This document shows positions 34,625 to 44,573 of a stretch of 64,000 bases of DNA, in pieces. Made by a program: the position numbers and the translations under genes. The DNA is from Pseudomonadota bacterium. GTDB taxonomy: Bacteria > Desulfobacterota > Desulfobacteria > Desulfobacterales > JAHIVH01. The notes under the pieces were generated by a model. The model searched no databases. It saw only the letters and a program-made list of their open reading frames with translations, and was not told the origin of the DNA. The stretch's first letter is position 1; each line of letters opens with the position of its first letter. The stretch covers positions 44,131-108,130 of the forward strand of contig JAHIVH010000052.1 of assembly GCA_018816735.1 (NCBI GenBank). The letters run 5' to 3'.

Positions 34625-35416
34625 TTAGTTATTTTTTTTTAAATAGTTATCAATTCCAACGCCTATCAGTTGTGCATAGTTTTTTAAAGACGTGAGATCG
34701 CCCAATGATTGTTCTTCCACAGGGTTCGTGAGGAAACCAATTTCAATGAATATTGATGGCATATCAGCTCCTTCTAGAACTGAAAGAGGGGCTGTTTTTA
34801 TTTTAATATGTGTATCAGGCACAGGCATTGCCGGTTGCAAACAGTTGGCAATTGACTCTGCAAATAATTTGCTTTCAGGAATATGGGTTTTTTGATAATG
34901 TTTCCAGGGTATTTGCGGCTCATTGGCGTAAGATTTTGAATTTGCATTGAAAATAATGTCATAGCACGGTGGTTCAGCATAATAGCTGACTACGATACCT
35001 TTCTCCTGATGATAGAAACTTCCATTGGTATGGATGCTGATAAAAAGATCTGCTTTCTGATGATTGGCAACAGATGTTCTTTGGTAAATATCCAGATTGA
35101 CATCGTTTAGGCGGGTAAGAATGACTTTGTACCTGTCCTGAAGTATCTCTGCGATCAGCTGGCATAAGGCAAGACTCACATCTTTTTCAAATAAGCCCCC
35201 GCTTCCCTTTGCGCCGGTATCATACCCGCCATGCCCGGGGTCAAGAACAATGGTGTGCATTTTGTATTGGGCTTCCGGCTCGGCATATGCCATGATGGAA
35301 AGAATGGGATAGTACAGGAAAAATATGATGATTAGCAGGATTATTTGCTTGCGCCTGCTTTTTTGAAGTGAAGATGGTGTTCTGCCGGTTGTTTCTTTTT
35401 TCAATTTGCTTGACAC
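34625..35416 (-). CDS. N-acetylmuramoyl-L-alanine amidase (AmiC-type)
   Basis: A signal anchor (QIILLIIIFFLYYPILSIMAYAE) precedes an Amidase_3 zinc domain: HTIVLDPGHGGYDTGAKG with the first Zn His, GGLFEKDVSL with the Glu, SIHTNGS with a second His, and SIFIEIGFLTNP with the catalytic Glu. It cleaves the amide bond between MurNAc and the peptide. The start codon is GTG. Confidence 0.92.
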   Translation of the reverse strand: MSSKLKKETTGRTPSSLQKSRRKQIILLIIIFFLYYPILSIMAYAEPEAQYKMHTIVLDPGHGGYDTGAKGSGGLFEKDVSLALCQLIAEILQDRYKVILTRLNDVNLDIYQRTSVANHQKADLFISIHTNGSFYHQEKGIVVSYYAEPPCYDIIFNANSKSYANEPQIPWKHYQKTHIPESKLFAESIANCLQPAMPVPDTHIKIKTAPLSVLEGADMPSIFIEIGFLTNPVEEQSLGDLTSLKNYAQLIGVGIDNYLKKNN

Positions 35417-35609
35417 CTACATGGATTTAATATTATCTCATCGGGATATGTGAATGGAATAGTTAATTTATTTGGCAATAAAGTCAAGCTTTATGCGGTC
35501 ATAAAGTTAACAAATAGAGATAGAATGATAATTTTTAAACCAGGGATAAAATGATGCTGGCTGGTAAGTTCTAAAGCAGCTCGCACAATTGCCAACAGAA
35601 AGGGATGTA

Positions 35610-36938
35610 ATGCAAGTTACCATTGAAGATGTAAGTTCAGTAAAAAAGATACTTCATATTGAAGTGCCTGAGGAGACCGTTCAGTCTGAAATCGATTCAG
35701 CCTATCAATCTCTGAAAAAAACAGCTAAAATCAAGGGGTTTCGGCCTGGAAAAGCGCCGCGGTCCGTATTGGAAAGAATGTTTAAAAAAGACGTTCATGC
35801 AGATGTGGTTTCAAAATTGATTCAGAATTCACTCATTGAGGCCATTCAGTCAAATAATCTGAACGTAGTGGGTGATCCGATAATGGACCCTCCACATCTT
35901 GAAGAAAATAAGGTATATAAATTTGATACGACCGTTGAAATTAAACCGGAACTCCCAGCTGTCGATTTTAAAGGCTTGCAATTAAAAAAATCAAAATACG
36001 TTGTCAGTGAAGAAGAGATAGACACCCAGATTCAGATGCTCCGGAGAAACATAGCCAAGTATGATGAAATTGAAGAAAAACGACCTGCCAAACAGGGGGA
36101 TATTACACTGATTGATTATGAAGGCTTTAAGGATGGCAATCCTTTTGAGCATACCCCCAGGGTCGAAAATCAGTCCATGAGAATTGGTTCTGGGCGAATT
36201 ATTGCAGAATTTGACAATCAGATCGTTGGTATGTCCATTGGTGATGAAAAGATATTCGAAATTACATTCCCTGAAGATTATTTTAACACGAATTTCAGTG
36301 GAAATACAATACTCTATAAGGTGGTTTTACGGAGCATTCGGGAAGAAAGCCTGCCTGACCTGAATAATGATTTTGCCAAGCAGTTCGGCCCATATGAAAC
36401 CCTTGATGCCTTGAAACAGGAAATTCAGAATAACCTGACCAAGGGATATGAAAAGCGAATTGAACAGGAATTAAACGAGCAGATTTTTCAACAGCTCATA
36501 GAAAAAATGGATTTTGAGATTCCTGATACAATGGTGGATTATGAGCTTGAAGGTATTCTTGACGAGGCCGAACGGTCGTTTCATGCAAATAATGTAACTC
36601 TTGAGCAGATTGGTCAGACCCGTGAGTCTCTTGCCCAAAAATATCGAGGGGTTGCGGAGAAACAGGTCCGAAGGCACCTTATTCTTGATTCGATTATTAC
36701 CCATGAAAAACTGGCCATTTCCGAAGATGAACTTGAAAAAGGTTTTCAGGATCTGGCGGACAATTTTAATCAGACGGTAGCCGGTATTAAAGCCTTTTAC
36801 AAAGAAAATCCAGAGAAAATAGAATTTTTTAAATACACTTTACTTGAAAAAAAGGCCATAAAGCTTATAATGGAAACAGGTAACATTGAAGAAAAAGAGC
36901 CTGAACTACAAACAAATGAGGGTGAAAGTAAAGAATAG
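35610..36938 (+). CDS. tig: Trigger factor
   Basis: The ribosome-binding signature GFRPGKAPRSVLE is near residue 45, followed by a FKBP-type prolyl isomerase domain and a helical C-terminal chaperone domain. It is the nascent-chain chaperone. The track start (35589) is a TTG; ATG 35610 after AAAGGGA is preferred, giving 442 residues. It leads the conserved tig-clpP-clpX-lon order. Confidence 0.96.
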   Translation: MQVTIEDVSSVKKILHIEVPEETVQSEIDSAYQSLKKTAKIKGFRPGKAPRSVLERMFKKDVHADVVSKLIQNSLIEAIQSNNLNVVGDPIMDPPHLEENKVYKFDTTVEIKPELPAVDFKGLQLKKSKYVVSEEEIDTQIQMLRRNIAKYDEIEEKRPAKQGDITLIDYEGFKDGNPFEHTPRVENQSMRIGSGRIIAEFDNQIVGMSIGDEKIFEITFPEDYFNTNFSGNTILYKVVLRSIREESLPDLNNDFAKQFGPYETLDALKQEIQNNLTKGYEKRIEQELNEQIFQQLIEKMDFEIPDTMVDYELEGILDEAERSFHANNVTLEQIGQTRESLAQKYRGVAEKQVRRHLILDSIITHEKLAISEDELEKGFQDLADNFNQTVAGIKAFYKENPEKIEFFKYTLLEKKAIKLIMETGNIEEKEPELQTNEGESKE

Positions 36939-37033
36939 CAGAGGAAAATACGATAAATAAGATATGAACCTTTGTTTGAAAACCTGTTTAGATGAGTCAG
37001 GATATTTAAATTATTTTGGATAAGGAGTTATAA

Positions 37034-37648
37034 GTGCCTCTAATACCAATGGTTGTTGAGCAGACAAGCCGAGGGGAACGTGCGTATGATATTTACTCGC
37101 GACTTCTAAAAGACAGAATTATTTTTCTTGGGTCGGCAATAAATGATGATGTGGCCAATCTGTTGATTGCCCAGCTTTTATTTCTTGAATCTGAGGACCC
37201 TGATAAAGATATTAATTTTTATATCAATTCTCCAGGGGGAGTGGTTACAGCCGGTATGGCTGTCTACGACACCATGCAGTACATCAAACCGGATATAGTT
37301 ACGGTATGTATTGGCCAGGCAGCCAGTATGGGTGCACTTCTTCTTGCTGCAGGCCAGAAGGGGAAACGGTATTCCCTGCCGAACTCCCGCATTATGATCC
37401 ATCAGCCCTTGGGTGGGGCATCCGGGCAGGCCTCTGATATTGAAATTCAGGCAAGAGAGATCCTTCGAATGAAAGATGTTCTGAATAACATATTGTCTTT
37501 GCATACAGGCAGGAATTTGAATGAAATATCAAAGGATACAGATAGAGATCGTTTCATGTCCGGTATTGAAGCAAAAGAATACGGATTGATTGACCATGTG
37601 ATCAAAAACAGAGATGATCTTGAAAATCTTTCCGAAACGGAGGAATGA
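37034..37648 (+). CDS. clpP: ATP-dependent Clp protease proteolytic subunit
   Basis: The catalytic Ser lies in [14 protein letters not shown], the His in [10 protein letters not shown] and the Asp near SKDTDRD. It begins [19 protein letters not shown], as ClpP does. The start codon is GTG with AAGGAG at ideal spacing. Confidence 0.97.
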   Translation: MPLIPMVVEQTSRGERAYDIYSRLLKDRIIFLGSAINDDVANLLIAQLLFLESEDPDKDINFYINSPGGVVTAGMAVYDTMQYIKPDIVTVCIGQAASMGALLLAAGQKGKRYSLPNSRIMIHQPLGGASGQASDIEIQAREILRMKDVLNNILSLHTGRNLNEISKDTDRDRFMSGIEAKEYGLIDHVIKNRDDLENLSETEE

Positions 37649-37649
37649 T

Positions 37650-38894
37650 ATGTCAAAACAGGGAGACATGAATGAAAAGCTTTTTTGTTCTTTTTGCGGT
37701 AAAAATCAGAAAGAAGTAAAAAAGCTTATTGCCGGTCCTGCAGTATATATTTGTGATGAGTGTATTCAGCTTTGCAGTGAAATCATTGAGGAAGAAGGCG
37801 AAAAAGAGGTCAGTACAGCCAAGAGTGTGATGACGCCTCAGGAAATAAAGGAGCGTCTTGATGAGTATGTGATTGAACAGGATTATGCCAAGAAGATACT
37901 TGCTGTAGCTGTAAGAAATCATTATAAGCGTCTTGATTCCTCAATCGTTTCAAGTGATGTGGAGATCCAGAAAAGCAACATTCTTCTCATTGGACCCACT
38001 GGTAGTGGAAAAACATTGCTTGCCCAGACGCTTGCCAGATTTTTAGATGTGCCTTTTACCATTGCAGATGCAACGACACTGACAGAAGCTGGCTATGTGG
38101 GGGAAGATGTTGAAAACATCATTTTGTCTCTCCTGCAGAATGCTGACTATGATGTGGAAAAGGCGAAGCGGGGTATTGTGTATATCGATGAAATCGATAA
38201 AATTGCCTTAAAGTCAGATAATCCTTCCATTACACGGGATGTATCTGGTGAGGGGGTCCAGCAGGCACTATTGAAAATAATTGAGGGTACAACAGCAAGT
38301 GTACCGCCTAAAGGCGGCCGAAAGCATCCCCAGCAGGATTTTGTAAAAGTTGATACGACGAATATTCTGTTTGTCTGCGGAGGGACATTTACAGGGCTTG
38401 AGAAAATTATTCAGCGGCGTATTAGTGATAAATCGATGGGATTTGGCGCCAATGTTATTTCAAAGCAAAGCAACCACGTAAATGATTTGCTCCATATGGT
38501 AACCACAGAAGATTTAACCCGGTTCGGACTAATACCGGAGTTTCTTGGGCGGTTGCCAGTCATCGCCACGCTTCAGGAATTGAATAAATCGTCATTGATC
38601 AAAATACTTACAGCACCTAAAAATGCACTGATTAAACAATTTCAGAAGCTTTTCGAATACGAAGGTGTACATTTGCGTTTTACCGATTCAGCACTTGAAG
38701 CGGTTGCAGAACAAGCTGTGAAACGAAAATCAGGTGCCCGTGGATTGCGAGCGATCCTGGAAGAAACGATGCTTGATATCATGTATGATATTCCTTCAAA
38801 AGAAGATGTAAAAGAATGTGTCATCAGTGAAGAAGTTGTTCTGAAAAAAGAAGAACCTATGCTGTTGTATGAGCAGACAAAGAAACAGGCATAG
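37650..38894 (+). CDS. clpX: ATP-dependent Clp protease ATPase subunit ClpX
   Basis: The N-terminal zinc finger is CSFCGK...CDECIQLC, then an AAA+ domain with Walker [13 protein letters not shown], Walker [11 protein letters not shown] and sensor regions. The ATG at 37650 follows CGGAGG and lies just past the clpP stop. The track start (37614) would lie in clpP. It unfolds substrates for ClpP. Confidence 0.97.
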   Translation: MSKQGDMNEKLFCSFCGKNQKEVKKLIAGPAVYICDECIQLCSEIIEEEGEKEVSTAKSVMTPQEIKERLDEYVIEQDYAKKILAVAVRNHYKRLDSSIVSSDVEIQKSNILLIGPTGSGKTLLAQTLARFLDVPFTIADATTLTEAGYVGEDVENIILSLLQNADYDVEKAKRGIVYIDEIDKIALKSDNPSITRDVSGEGVQQALLKIIEGTTASVPPKGGRKHPQQDFVKVDTTNILFVCGGTFTGLEKIIQRRISDKSMGFGANVISKQSNHVNDLLHMVTTEDLTRFGLIPEFLGRLPVIATLQELNKSSLIKILTAPKNALIKQFQKLFEYEGVHLRFTDSALEAVAEQAVKRKSGARGLRAILEETMLDIMYDIPSKEDVKECVISEEVVLKKEEPMLLYEQTKKQA

Positions 38895-38938
38895 CGAATA
38901 GCCGCTATTTTTTATTGGCCTTGAATGCACATGAGTGG

Positions 38939-38966
38939 GAAGGATTGGATATTTGGAATCCTTCCT
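38939..38966 (+). other. Stem-loop between clpX and lon
   Basis: GGAAGGATT (38939-38947) and AATCCTTCC (38958-38966) pair perfectly over 9 bases around a 10-base loop. No T tract follows directly, so it may be a weak terminator or a leader structure of lon mRNA. Confidence 0.4.
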
Positions 38967-39036
38967 GCATGTATTTTCTTAAATTGATAATCTTTCATTT
39001 TCTGATCCGTATCCCTAAATAAGTCAATATAAGTCG

Positions 39037-41451
39037 ATGATTAATATACAGAAATTTTTCAAACAAAATGATTCCGATTCGGGTAAACTGATTCTTCCCC
39101 TTTTGCCTTTGAGAGATATTGTTGTATTCCCTCATATGGTAGCGCCGCTTTTTGTTGGTCGCACAAAATCGGTAAATGCGCTTTCCGAAGCCATGAACAA
39201 GGATAAGCATATTTTTCTCGCCACGCAGGTAAAGGCCAACGTGGATAAACCCCAAGACAAAGATATTAGCCCGGTTGGTACCATTGGCACGGTGCTTCAG
39301 CTTCTTCGACTGCCGGATGGTACTGTAAAAGCTTTGATTGAAGGTAAAAACAGAGCGCGTATCACCCGTTTTTTAGATGAAGAGACTTTCTTTCAGGTAG
39401 AAATTGAAGAGATCGATGAGAATCTGGGGGAAAAATCCGAATCGGTCGCCTTGAGCCGCGCTGTACTTGAAAATTTCCAGGAGTACGGGAAACTGAACAA
39501 GGGCGTTCCAAAGGAAGTTATCAATAATGTCATTGCCATGACGGACTATTCAAAGCTTGCAGATACCATTGCCTCCCATATCGGTTTTAAAATTTCAGAT
39601 AAACAAAAGCTTTTAAATACCGGCCCGTTGAATGATCGACTGACGATTCTTCTTCAGCTATTAAAGAATGAAATTGAAATTTATTCGATGGAGCAAAAAA
39701 TAAAAGGGCGTGTTAAAAATCAGATAGAGAAGACGCAAAAGCAATATTATCTGAATGAACAGATGCGCGCCATCCGAAAGGAAATGGGAGATGAAGACGG
39801 GCTTGATGAAGAGCTTCAGGAACTTGAAAAGCGTATTCGAGCCAAGCGCATGTCAAAGGAAAGCGTAAAGAAGGCCAGGAAAGAATTTAGCAAGCTCAAA
39901 ATGATGTCACCCATGTCAGCCGAGGCTGCTGTTGTAAGAAATTACATTGACTGGCTGATAGAAATGCCCTGGTTTGAAAGAAGCAAGCTTTCTCATGATC
40001 TTGCAGAGGCCGAGAGGATTCTTGATGAGGATCACTTCGGCTTGGAAAAGCCCAAAGAAAGGATTATTGAATATCTCGCTGTCCAGATACTTGTCAAAAA
40101 AATCAAGGGACCTATTTTATGTCTGGTTGGCCCTCCGGGTGTCGGTAAAACGTCCCTTGCCAAATCTGTCGCAAGGGCGACAGGAAGAAAATATATTAGG
40201 CTATCTTTGGGTGGTGTGAGGGATGAAGCAGAAATAAGAGGGCACAGGCGAACTTATATAGGTGCCATGCCTGGAAAAATCATTCAAAGCCTTAAAAAAG
40301 TTGGTGCCAATAACCCCGTTTTCTGTCTGGATGAAGTGGATAAGATGAGTATGGATTTCAGGGGCGATCCTTCCTCGGCACTTCTAGAAGTCCTTGATCC
40401 GGAGCAGAATTACAGTTTTAACGATCATTTTCTGGATGTGGATTATGATCTTTCAGAAATTCTTTTTATTACAACAGCAAATACCCTTCATGACATTCCG
40501 GTGCCACTTCAGGACAGGATGGAAATTATTCGTATTCCCGGATACACGGAACATGAAAAGTATAATATCGCAAAAGATTTTCTTGTTCCCAAGCAGATCA
40601 AGACAAATGGATTGACGCCGGATAATATCCAGTTTGCTCAAAATGCGCTTTATATGATTATAAGGAGATATACAAGAGAAGCTGGCGTCAGAAACCTTGA
40701 AAGGGAAATAGCCTCTATCTGCCGTAAAACAGCACGAAAAGTCGTTAAGAAAAAAGGGGATGCCGCTTTTAAAATCACTCCCAAGGTTGTTCAGGAGTTA
40801 TTAGGCCCCTATCGATTCAGGATTGAAAGAAAGGAAGACAAGGATCAGATTGGTATTGTCACAGGCCTTGCTTGGACGCAAGTGGGTGGAGAACTATTAT
40901 ATATTGAAACCGTGTTAATGCCTGGAAAAGGTGAATTGATCGTTACAGGCAAGCTGGGCGACGTGATGAAGGAATCAGCACGCGCCGCAGTGAGCTATGT
41001 CCGTTCAAAATCAGATATATTTGGTATAGAGGAAGAGTTTTACAAGAATTATGACATGCATATTCATGTTCCTGAAGGTGCGATTCCAAAAGACGGACCA
41101 TCTGCGGGTATTGCGATGTGTACAGCTATTGTCTCCGCATTGATGAAGCGTCCGGTTGACAGGAATGTCGCCATGACTGGAGAAATCACCCTACGAGGAC
41201 GTGTGCTGCCTATTGGCGGATTAAAAGAGAAACTTCTGGCAGCCCATCGGGGCGGTATAAAGCGGGTTTTCATTCCTGCTGAAAATGAAAAGGACATCAT
41301 TGATGTCCCGGCAACAATTAAAAAACAGCTTGAGATTATTCCGGTTGACCACATGGATGAGGTTCTTTCTCGTGCTTTTGTCGGGGATGCCATGCAAATA
41401 CCAAAACCAGAAACACTTGATAATAATTCCAAGCGGTTTCCACAATCTTGA
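39037..41451 (+). CDS. lon: ATP-dependent protease Lon
   Basis: An 804-residue Lon: substrate-binding N-domain ([20 protein letters not shown]), AAA+ module with Walker [21 protein letters not shown], and the C-terminal protease with catalytic Ser in [11 protein letters not shown] and Lys in [13 protein letters not shown]. It is the cytoplasmic quality-control protease. The RBS is weak, but no better start is evident. Confidence 0.96.
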   Translation: MINIQKFFKQNDSDSGKLILPLLPLRDIVVFPHMVAPLFVGRTKSVNALSEAMNKDKHIFLATQVKANVDKPQDKDISPVGTIGTVLQLLRLPDGTVKALIEGKNRARITRFLDEETFFQVEIEEIDENLGEKSESVALSRAVLENFQEYGKLNKGVPKEVINNVIAMTDYSKLADTIASHIGFKISDKQKLLNTGPLNDRLTILLQLLKNEIEIYSMEQKIKGRVKNQIEKTQKQYYLNEQMRAIRKEMGDEDGLDEELQELEKRIRAKRMSKESVKKARKEFSKLKMMSPMSAEAAVVRNYIDWLIEMPWFERSKLSHDLAEAERILDEDHFGLEKPKERIIEYLAVQILVKKIKGPILCLVGPPGVGKTSLAKSVARATGRKYIRLSLGGVRDEAEIRGHRRTYIGAMPGKIIQSLKKVGANNPVFCLDEVDKMSMDFRGDPSSALLEVLDPEQNYSFNDHFLDVDYDLSEILFITTANTLHDIPVPLQDRMEIIRIPGYTEHEKYNIAKDFLVPKQIKTNGLTPDNIQFAQNALYMIIRRYTREAGVRNLEREIASICRKTARKVVKKKGDAAFKITPKVVQELLGPYRFRIERKEDKDQIGIVTGLAWTQVGGELLYIETVLMPGKGELIVTGKLGDVMKESARAAVSYVRSKSDIFGIEEEFYKNYDMHIHVPEGAIPKDGPSAGIAMCTAIVSALMKRPVDRNVAMTGEITLRGRVLPIGGLKEKLLAAHRGGIKRVFIPAENEKDIIDVPATIKKQLEIIPVDHMDEVLSRAFVGDAMQIPKPETLDNNSKRFPQS

Positions 41452-41479
41452 TGAATAAGTTAAAAAGATGCTTTTTAGC

Positions 41480-41508
41480 TTGACAGTAGAAAATCAAATT
41501 GGTAGGTA
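41480..41508 (+). promoter_or_regulatory. Promoter of the tRNA-Val(UAC)/tRNA-Asp pair
   Basis: TTGACA (41480-41485), a 17-base spacer and TAGGTA (41503-41508), about 27 bases before the first tRNA. The -35 region and start of the spacer repeat the pattern seen before tRNA-Val(GAC) at 5221. Confidence 0.5.
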
Positions 41509-41535
41509 TATTCCGTTTTTCGAGACGACGCAGAT

Positions 41536-41611
41536 GGGCGAATAACTCAGCTGGGAGAGTGCAACCCTTACAAGGTTGAAGTCACAGGTTCGAGCCCTGT
41601 TTCGCCCACCA
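41536..41611 (+). tRNA. tRNA-Val(TAC), with encoded CCA
   Basis: Acceptor GGGCGAA/TTCGCCC, anticodon stem CAACC/GGTTG, loop CTTACAA with normal U33 and anticodon TAC, T loop TTCGAGC, discriminator A, CCA. Confidence 0.95.
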
Positions 41612-41631
41612 TGTTAATCCAAATCGTCTTC

Positions 41632-41709
41632 GGGGGCGTAGTTCAGTTTGGTTAGAACGCCTGCCTGTCACGCAGGAGGTCGCGAGTTCGAGTCTCGTCG
41701 CTCCCGCCA
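41632..41709 (+). tRNA. tRNA-Asp(GTC), with encoded CCA
   Basis: Acceptor GGGGGCG/CGCTCCC, anticodon stem CCTGC/GCAGG, loop CTGTCAC with anticodon GTC, T loop TTCGAGT, discriminator G as expected for Asp, CCA. It is 20 bases after tRNA-Val(TAC), probably one transcript. Confidence 0.95.
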
Positions 41710-41716
41710 TTCTGAT

Positions 41717-41749
41717 AAAAAAAAGCCTGGTCCATGACCAGGCTTTTTT
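41717..41749. terminator. Strong bidirectional intrinsic terminator
   Basis: GCCTGGTC (41725-41732), loop CAT, GACCAGGC (41736-41743), flanked by eight A on one side and six T on the other. It ends the tRNA transcript and the converging HDOD gene. Confidence 0.9.
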
Positions 41750-41756
41750 ATTTGAA

Positions 41757-42626
41757 TCAGGGCATCAACTGATATACTTTTTGTTTAAATGCGTTGACAT
41801 CTTCCATTAAAACAAGAAATTCCTCTGATGAAAGGTTTAACGACGTCCTGATCTGGGAGGAAACAAGTTCTTTCAATTCTTCCTTGAGGTTGTTCTCTGC
41901 CAAGACCGCTGTTAAATTTCCTATAGAAATCATTCGAATAAAATCATCCGTTGCACTCTCACCCTTAATTTTTTTCAAATCATCCAGGCTATGGGCCTTG
42001 CAGGCATCTTTTATCCTGCCCGGAAGCCGCCATCTTTCGCAAAGGAGTTTGCCGAAGAATGCGCTTGATGGTAATGAAAAATGTTTTTCAGCATGGCTGA
42101 AGAGTTCCCCCTGGGTTTCACAGTATTTAATTAATATATTGAAATGTTTAGGAAAGAATTTCAAATAAATTAACTTCCCAATATCGTGAAGCATGGCCGC
42201 AGACCATAGCTTTTCGAGTGGTAGAAATGGCGCATATTTCTCTGTGATGAATTTGGTTAAAAGGGCTGTGTAGTTGGAATGAAACCAGAATTTATTAAAA
42301 TTGGCCGAATCATTTAAATCCAGGGTGTTGATGACGGAGAGAGAGAGAACGGTCCTGTAGACTTCATTAATACCTAAGTATGCAATGGCAAAACTGATTT
42401 CCACAATTTCTCTTGGAAAACTATAATATGCTGAATTGACAATTTTTAATATCTGAGCAACCAGAGCAGGGTCGGTTTTCACAAGATTGGAAACTTCAGA
42501 TACGTTAATTTCCTTTGAGCACATAATATCTTTCAGACGGTTGACCACAGCAGGAAGTGGCGGTAAGGCGCAGTGATGGTATAAAAATGATGATTCGTCA
42601 ATGATGATGGGTTCGATCTCACTCAT
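41757..42626 (-). CDS. HDOD-domain signalling protein
   Basis: A 289-residue HDOD protein: LPPLPAVVNRLKDIM, then DPALVAQILKIVNSAYYSF and an HD-like AAMLHDIGKLIYLKFFP that keeps the H-D pair. HDOD proteins act in signal networks with regulatory, mostly non-catalytic, roles. The track start (42785) would add 53 odd residues; ATG 42626 with GGAG is preferred. Confidence 0.85.
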   Translation of the reverse strand: MSEIEPIIIDESSFLYHHCALPPLPAVVNRLKDIMCSKEINVSEVSNLVKTDPALVAQILKIVNSAYYSFPREIVEISFAIAYLGINEVYRTVLSLSVINTLDLNDSANFNKFWFHSNYTALLTKFITEKYAPFLPLEKLWSAAMLHDIGKLIYLKFFPKHFNILIKYCETQGELFSHAEKHFSLPSSAFFGKLLCERWRLPGRIKDACKAHSLDDLKKIKGESATDDFIRMISIGNLTAVLAENNLKEELKELVSSQIRTSLNLSSEEFLVLMEDVNAFKQKVYQLMP

Positions 42627-42954
42627 TTGGTCTTCTCCAGTTTCCCTGTATTCATTAATGATCTTGAATCGTTTTCCATGAAAAGTGCGAGGTCTCATTC
42701 TATGCGAAAAATATATTTCAATAGTAAGCTGTGGAGAAATTTCGATTTTAAATACCGATATATACACAGGTTGGTTGAAAATCAAGTAAATAAAATCCTT
42801 GTATCTGATAGGAAATCTTTTCCGGTAATCGTGCTTTTAATAAAATGAATGCAGGCAATGCCTATGTCCAATTCAGGGCGGAAATTATCATGGTTGTCTT
42901 ATAATATCGGTAGTATAGATATATGGTTATTTTTTATGGTAATGATTAAATAAA
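42627..42954. other. Intergenic spacer before the sigma-54-type promoter
   Basis: AT-rich, without a convincing ORF. The HDOD promoter should lie at the left. No long repeat seen. Confidence 0.45.
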
Positions 42955-42971
42955 TTGGCTTAAATGTTGCA
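42955..42971 (+). promoter_or_regulatory. Sigma-54 (RpoN) type promoter
   Basis: TTGGCTTAAATGTTGCA matches the -24/-12 consensus, with the invariant GG (42957-42958) and GC (42969-42970) exactly 10 bases apart and TTGCA at -12. It lies 31 bases before the ATG, leaving room for transcription start and the AAGGAGG site. Confidence 0.7.
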
Positions 42972-43001
42972 AAATCTTACTCTGGAGACAAGGAGGTTGT
43001 C

Positions 43002-43475
43002 ATGCAGATTCAGGGGTTCACACAGTCACAAATTCAGACTTACACCCATCAGACCCTATCTAAGGATACGGGATTTCCTTCAGGAGCGTCTGAAAGTGGC
43101 AAGAAAACCTCATTGCCTGGTACCCTGCATATTAAAAATGTTTATACCGCAAAAAAAATAATGTCGGATTATGATATTGAACAAATGTCACCAAGAGAAA
43201 TGACTCAAATGAGCCAAGCGCTGCACATAGCCGGTATTATTTCCCAGCAGGATTATCAGATGCTGTCTTTTCAACCAGAACTTCATCAGGATTATAACCG
43301 GGCAATATTGGCAGAAAAAGGGATTGAAGCCAAACCGGATGAACAAAGGAACTATATCGAGATCTGGAAAAACAAGGTTAATACATACGAAAATGAAGGG
43401 GCGATCAGGGATACGTTCCACGCAAGTCAGATGTTGAACATTCTGGAAAACCTCACTGTCATAAAATCATTATAA
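43002..43475 (+). CDS. Unknown 157-residue protein behind a sigma-54-type promoter
   Basis: RBS AAGGAGG is strong. The first 50 residues are Gln/Thr/Ser-rich and look disordered (MQIQGFTQSQIQTYTHQT...). The rest is helical, with MSDYDIEQMSPREMTQMSQA and a second helical part near the end. There is no signal peptide, membrane helix or recognised domain. The RpoN-type promoter would place it under an enhancer-binding activator, as for flagellar or stress genes in these bacteria; that is inference. Confidence 0.7.
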   Translation: MQIQGFTQSQIQTYTHQTLSKDTGFPSGASESGKKTSLPGTLHIKNVYTAKKIMSDYDIEQMSPREMTQMSQALHIAGIISQQDYQMLSFQPELHQDYNRAILAEKGIEAKPDEQRNYIEIWKNKVNTYENEGAIRDTFHASQMLNILENLTVIKSL

Positions 43476-43526
43476 TCAGAAACTGCCCTGCCAAACTGTA
43501 TGGTTCAGGCTGGCGGATTTTTTTTA

Positions 43527-44381
43527 TTAAGATAAGGATTTTGTAAATTCTATTATTCTATTTGTACCCTGAATATCACCGAGGGCCATAATATGAATGC
43601 CGTCAATGTAAGGATAGATCGCTTTTATCATATCACAGGCAATGTCCACACCTGATTTCCCGTTTTCCATTTCTTCAATCACCTTATCGGGAACATCGAT
43701 TCCCTCAACGTTTTCCTTCATATATTTAGCCATCTTGAGGCTTTTAAGGGGCATGATGCCTGTGAGGATTGGCAGCCCCATTTTTTTTGCTTTTTCCGAA
43801 AACGCGATTGTTTTTTCAATATCATAGACCACCTGGGTCTGAAAAAAATCAGCACCTGCATTTTTTTTCTTTTCCATACGTTCGATTTCTCTTGCCAGAT
43901 CTTTTGACGTGGGCATTGCTGTACAGGCAATTTTAAAATCGGTTTGGCCGCCAAACGCCTTGTCGTTAAAATCAAGGCCATTATTCATTTTTTTAATCAG
44001 GCGTATGAGATCCAGGGTATTATAATCATAAACGGCCTTGGATGGGTAGGGGCCATGTTTGGGCGGGTCACCTGTGGTCACCAGAATATACCGGATGCCA
44101 AGCGCATGTGCTCCCAAAAGATCAGCCTGGGTGCCCAGAAGACTTCTGTCCCTGCAAGTAAAGTGAGGAATTGTTTCCATATCAAGGGTGCTTTGAACGA
44201 GGCTTGCCATGGAAATGGCGTTGATTCTTAAATTCCCCATGGGGCAGTCGTGGATGTTAATGCCATCCAGAAACAGGTAGTTTTTTGCTTTTTCAATAGA
44301 TACTTCGAACTGGGCGCCTTTTACCGGACCAAGCTCTGTGGTTATCACAAATTTGTTGCCGAGTTTTTCTGATAAACGCAT
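43527..44381 (-). CDS. Methylenetetrahydrofolate reductase family protein
   Basis: A MetF-type TIM barrel of 284 residues. It opens FVITTELGPVKG with the conserved Glu, and has the folate/FAD region RYILVTTGDPPKHG and the later FFQTQVVYDIEKT and PILTGIMPLKS. It reduces methylene- to methyl-tetrahydrofolate in methionine synthesis or the Wood-Ljungdahl methyl branch. No MetV or other pathway gene is adjacent. The ATG at 44381 with AAGGAGGG is preferred over the track start. Confidence 0.87.
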   Translation of the reverse strand: MRLSEKLGNKFVITTELGPVKGAQFEVSIEKAKNYLFLDGINIHDCPMGNLRINAISMASLVQSTLDMETIPHFTCRDRSLLGTQADLLGAHALGIRYILVTTGDPPKHGPYPSKAVYDYNTLDLIRLIKKMNNGLDFNDKAFGGQTDFKIACTAMPTSKDLAREIERMEKKKNAGADFFQTQVVYDIEKTIAFSEKAKKMGLPILTGIMPLKSLKMAKYMKENVEGIDVPDKVIEEMENGKSGVDIACDMIKAIYPYIDGIHIMALGDIQGTNRIIEFTKSLS

Positions 44382-44472
44382 GTTTCCCTCCTTGCTTCTC
44401 ATATTTGGCAGGATGATATCTCATTGCTTGTTAATTTTATGGGTATGATATAGCTTAAAACTTGTAAAAACA

Positions 44473-44488
44473 CATCATTTCAATGATG
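44473..44488. promoter_or_regulatory. Inverted repeat CATCATT-TC-AATGATG, candidate operator
   Basis: A perfect 7-2-7 inverted repeat lies in the divergent region between the MetF-like gene and the SRPBCC gene. A further half-site CAATGATGA occurs at 44510. The binding protein is unknown. Confidence 0.4.
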
Positions 44489-44573
44489 ATCTGTTTAATC
44501 ACTATATGACAATGATGAACGAAGCAAGTTGAAAAGGAAAAATTATAGGCGCCAGACAGGAAAGGGAGCATGT

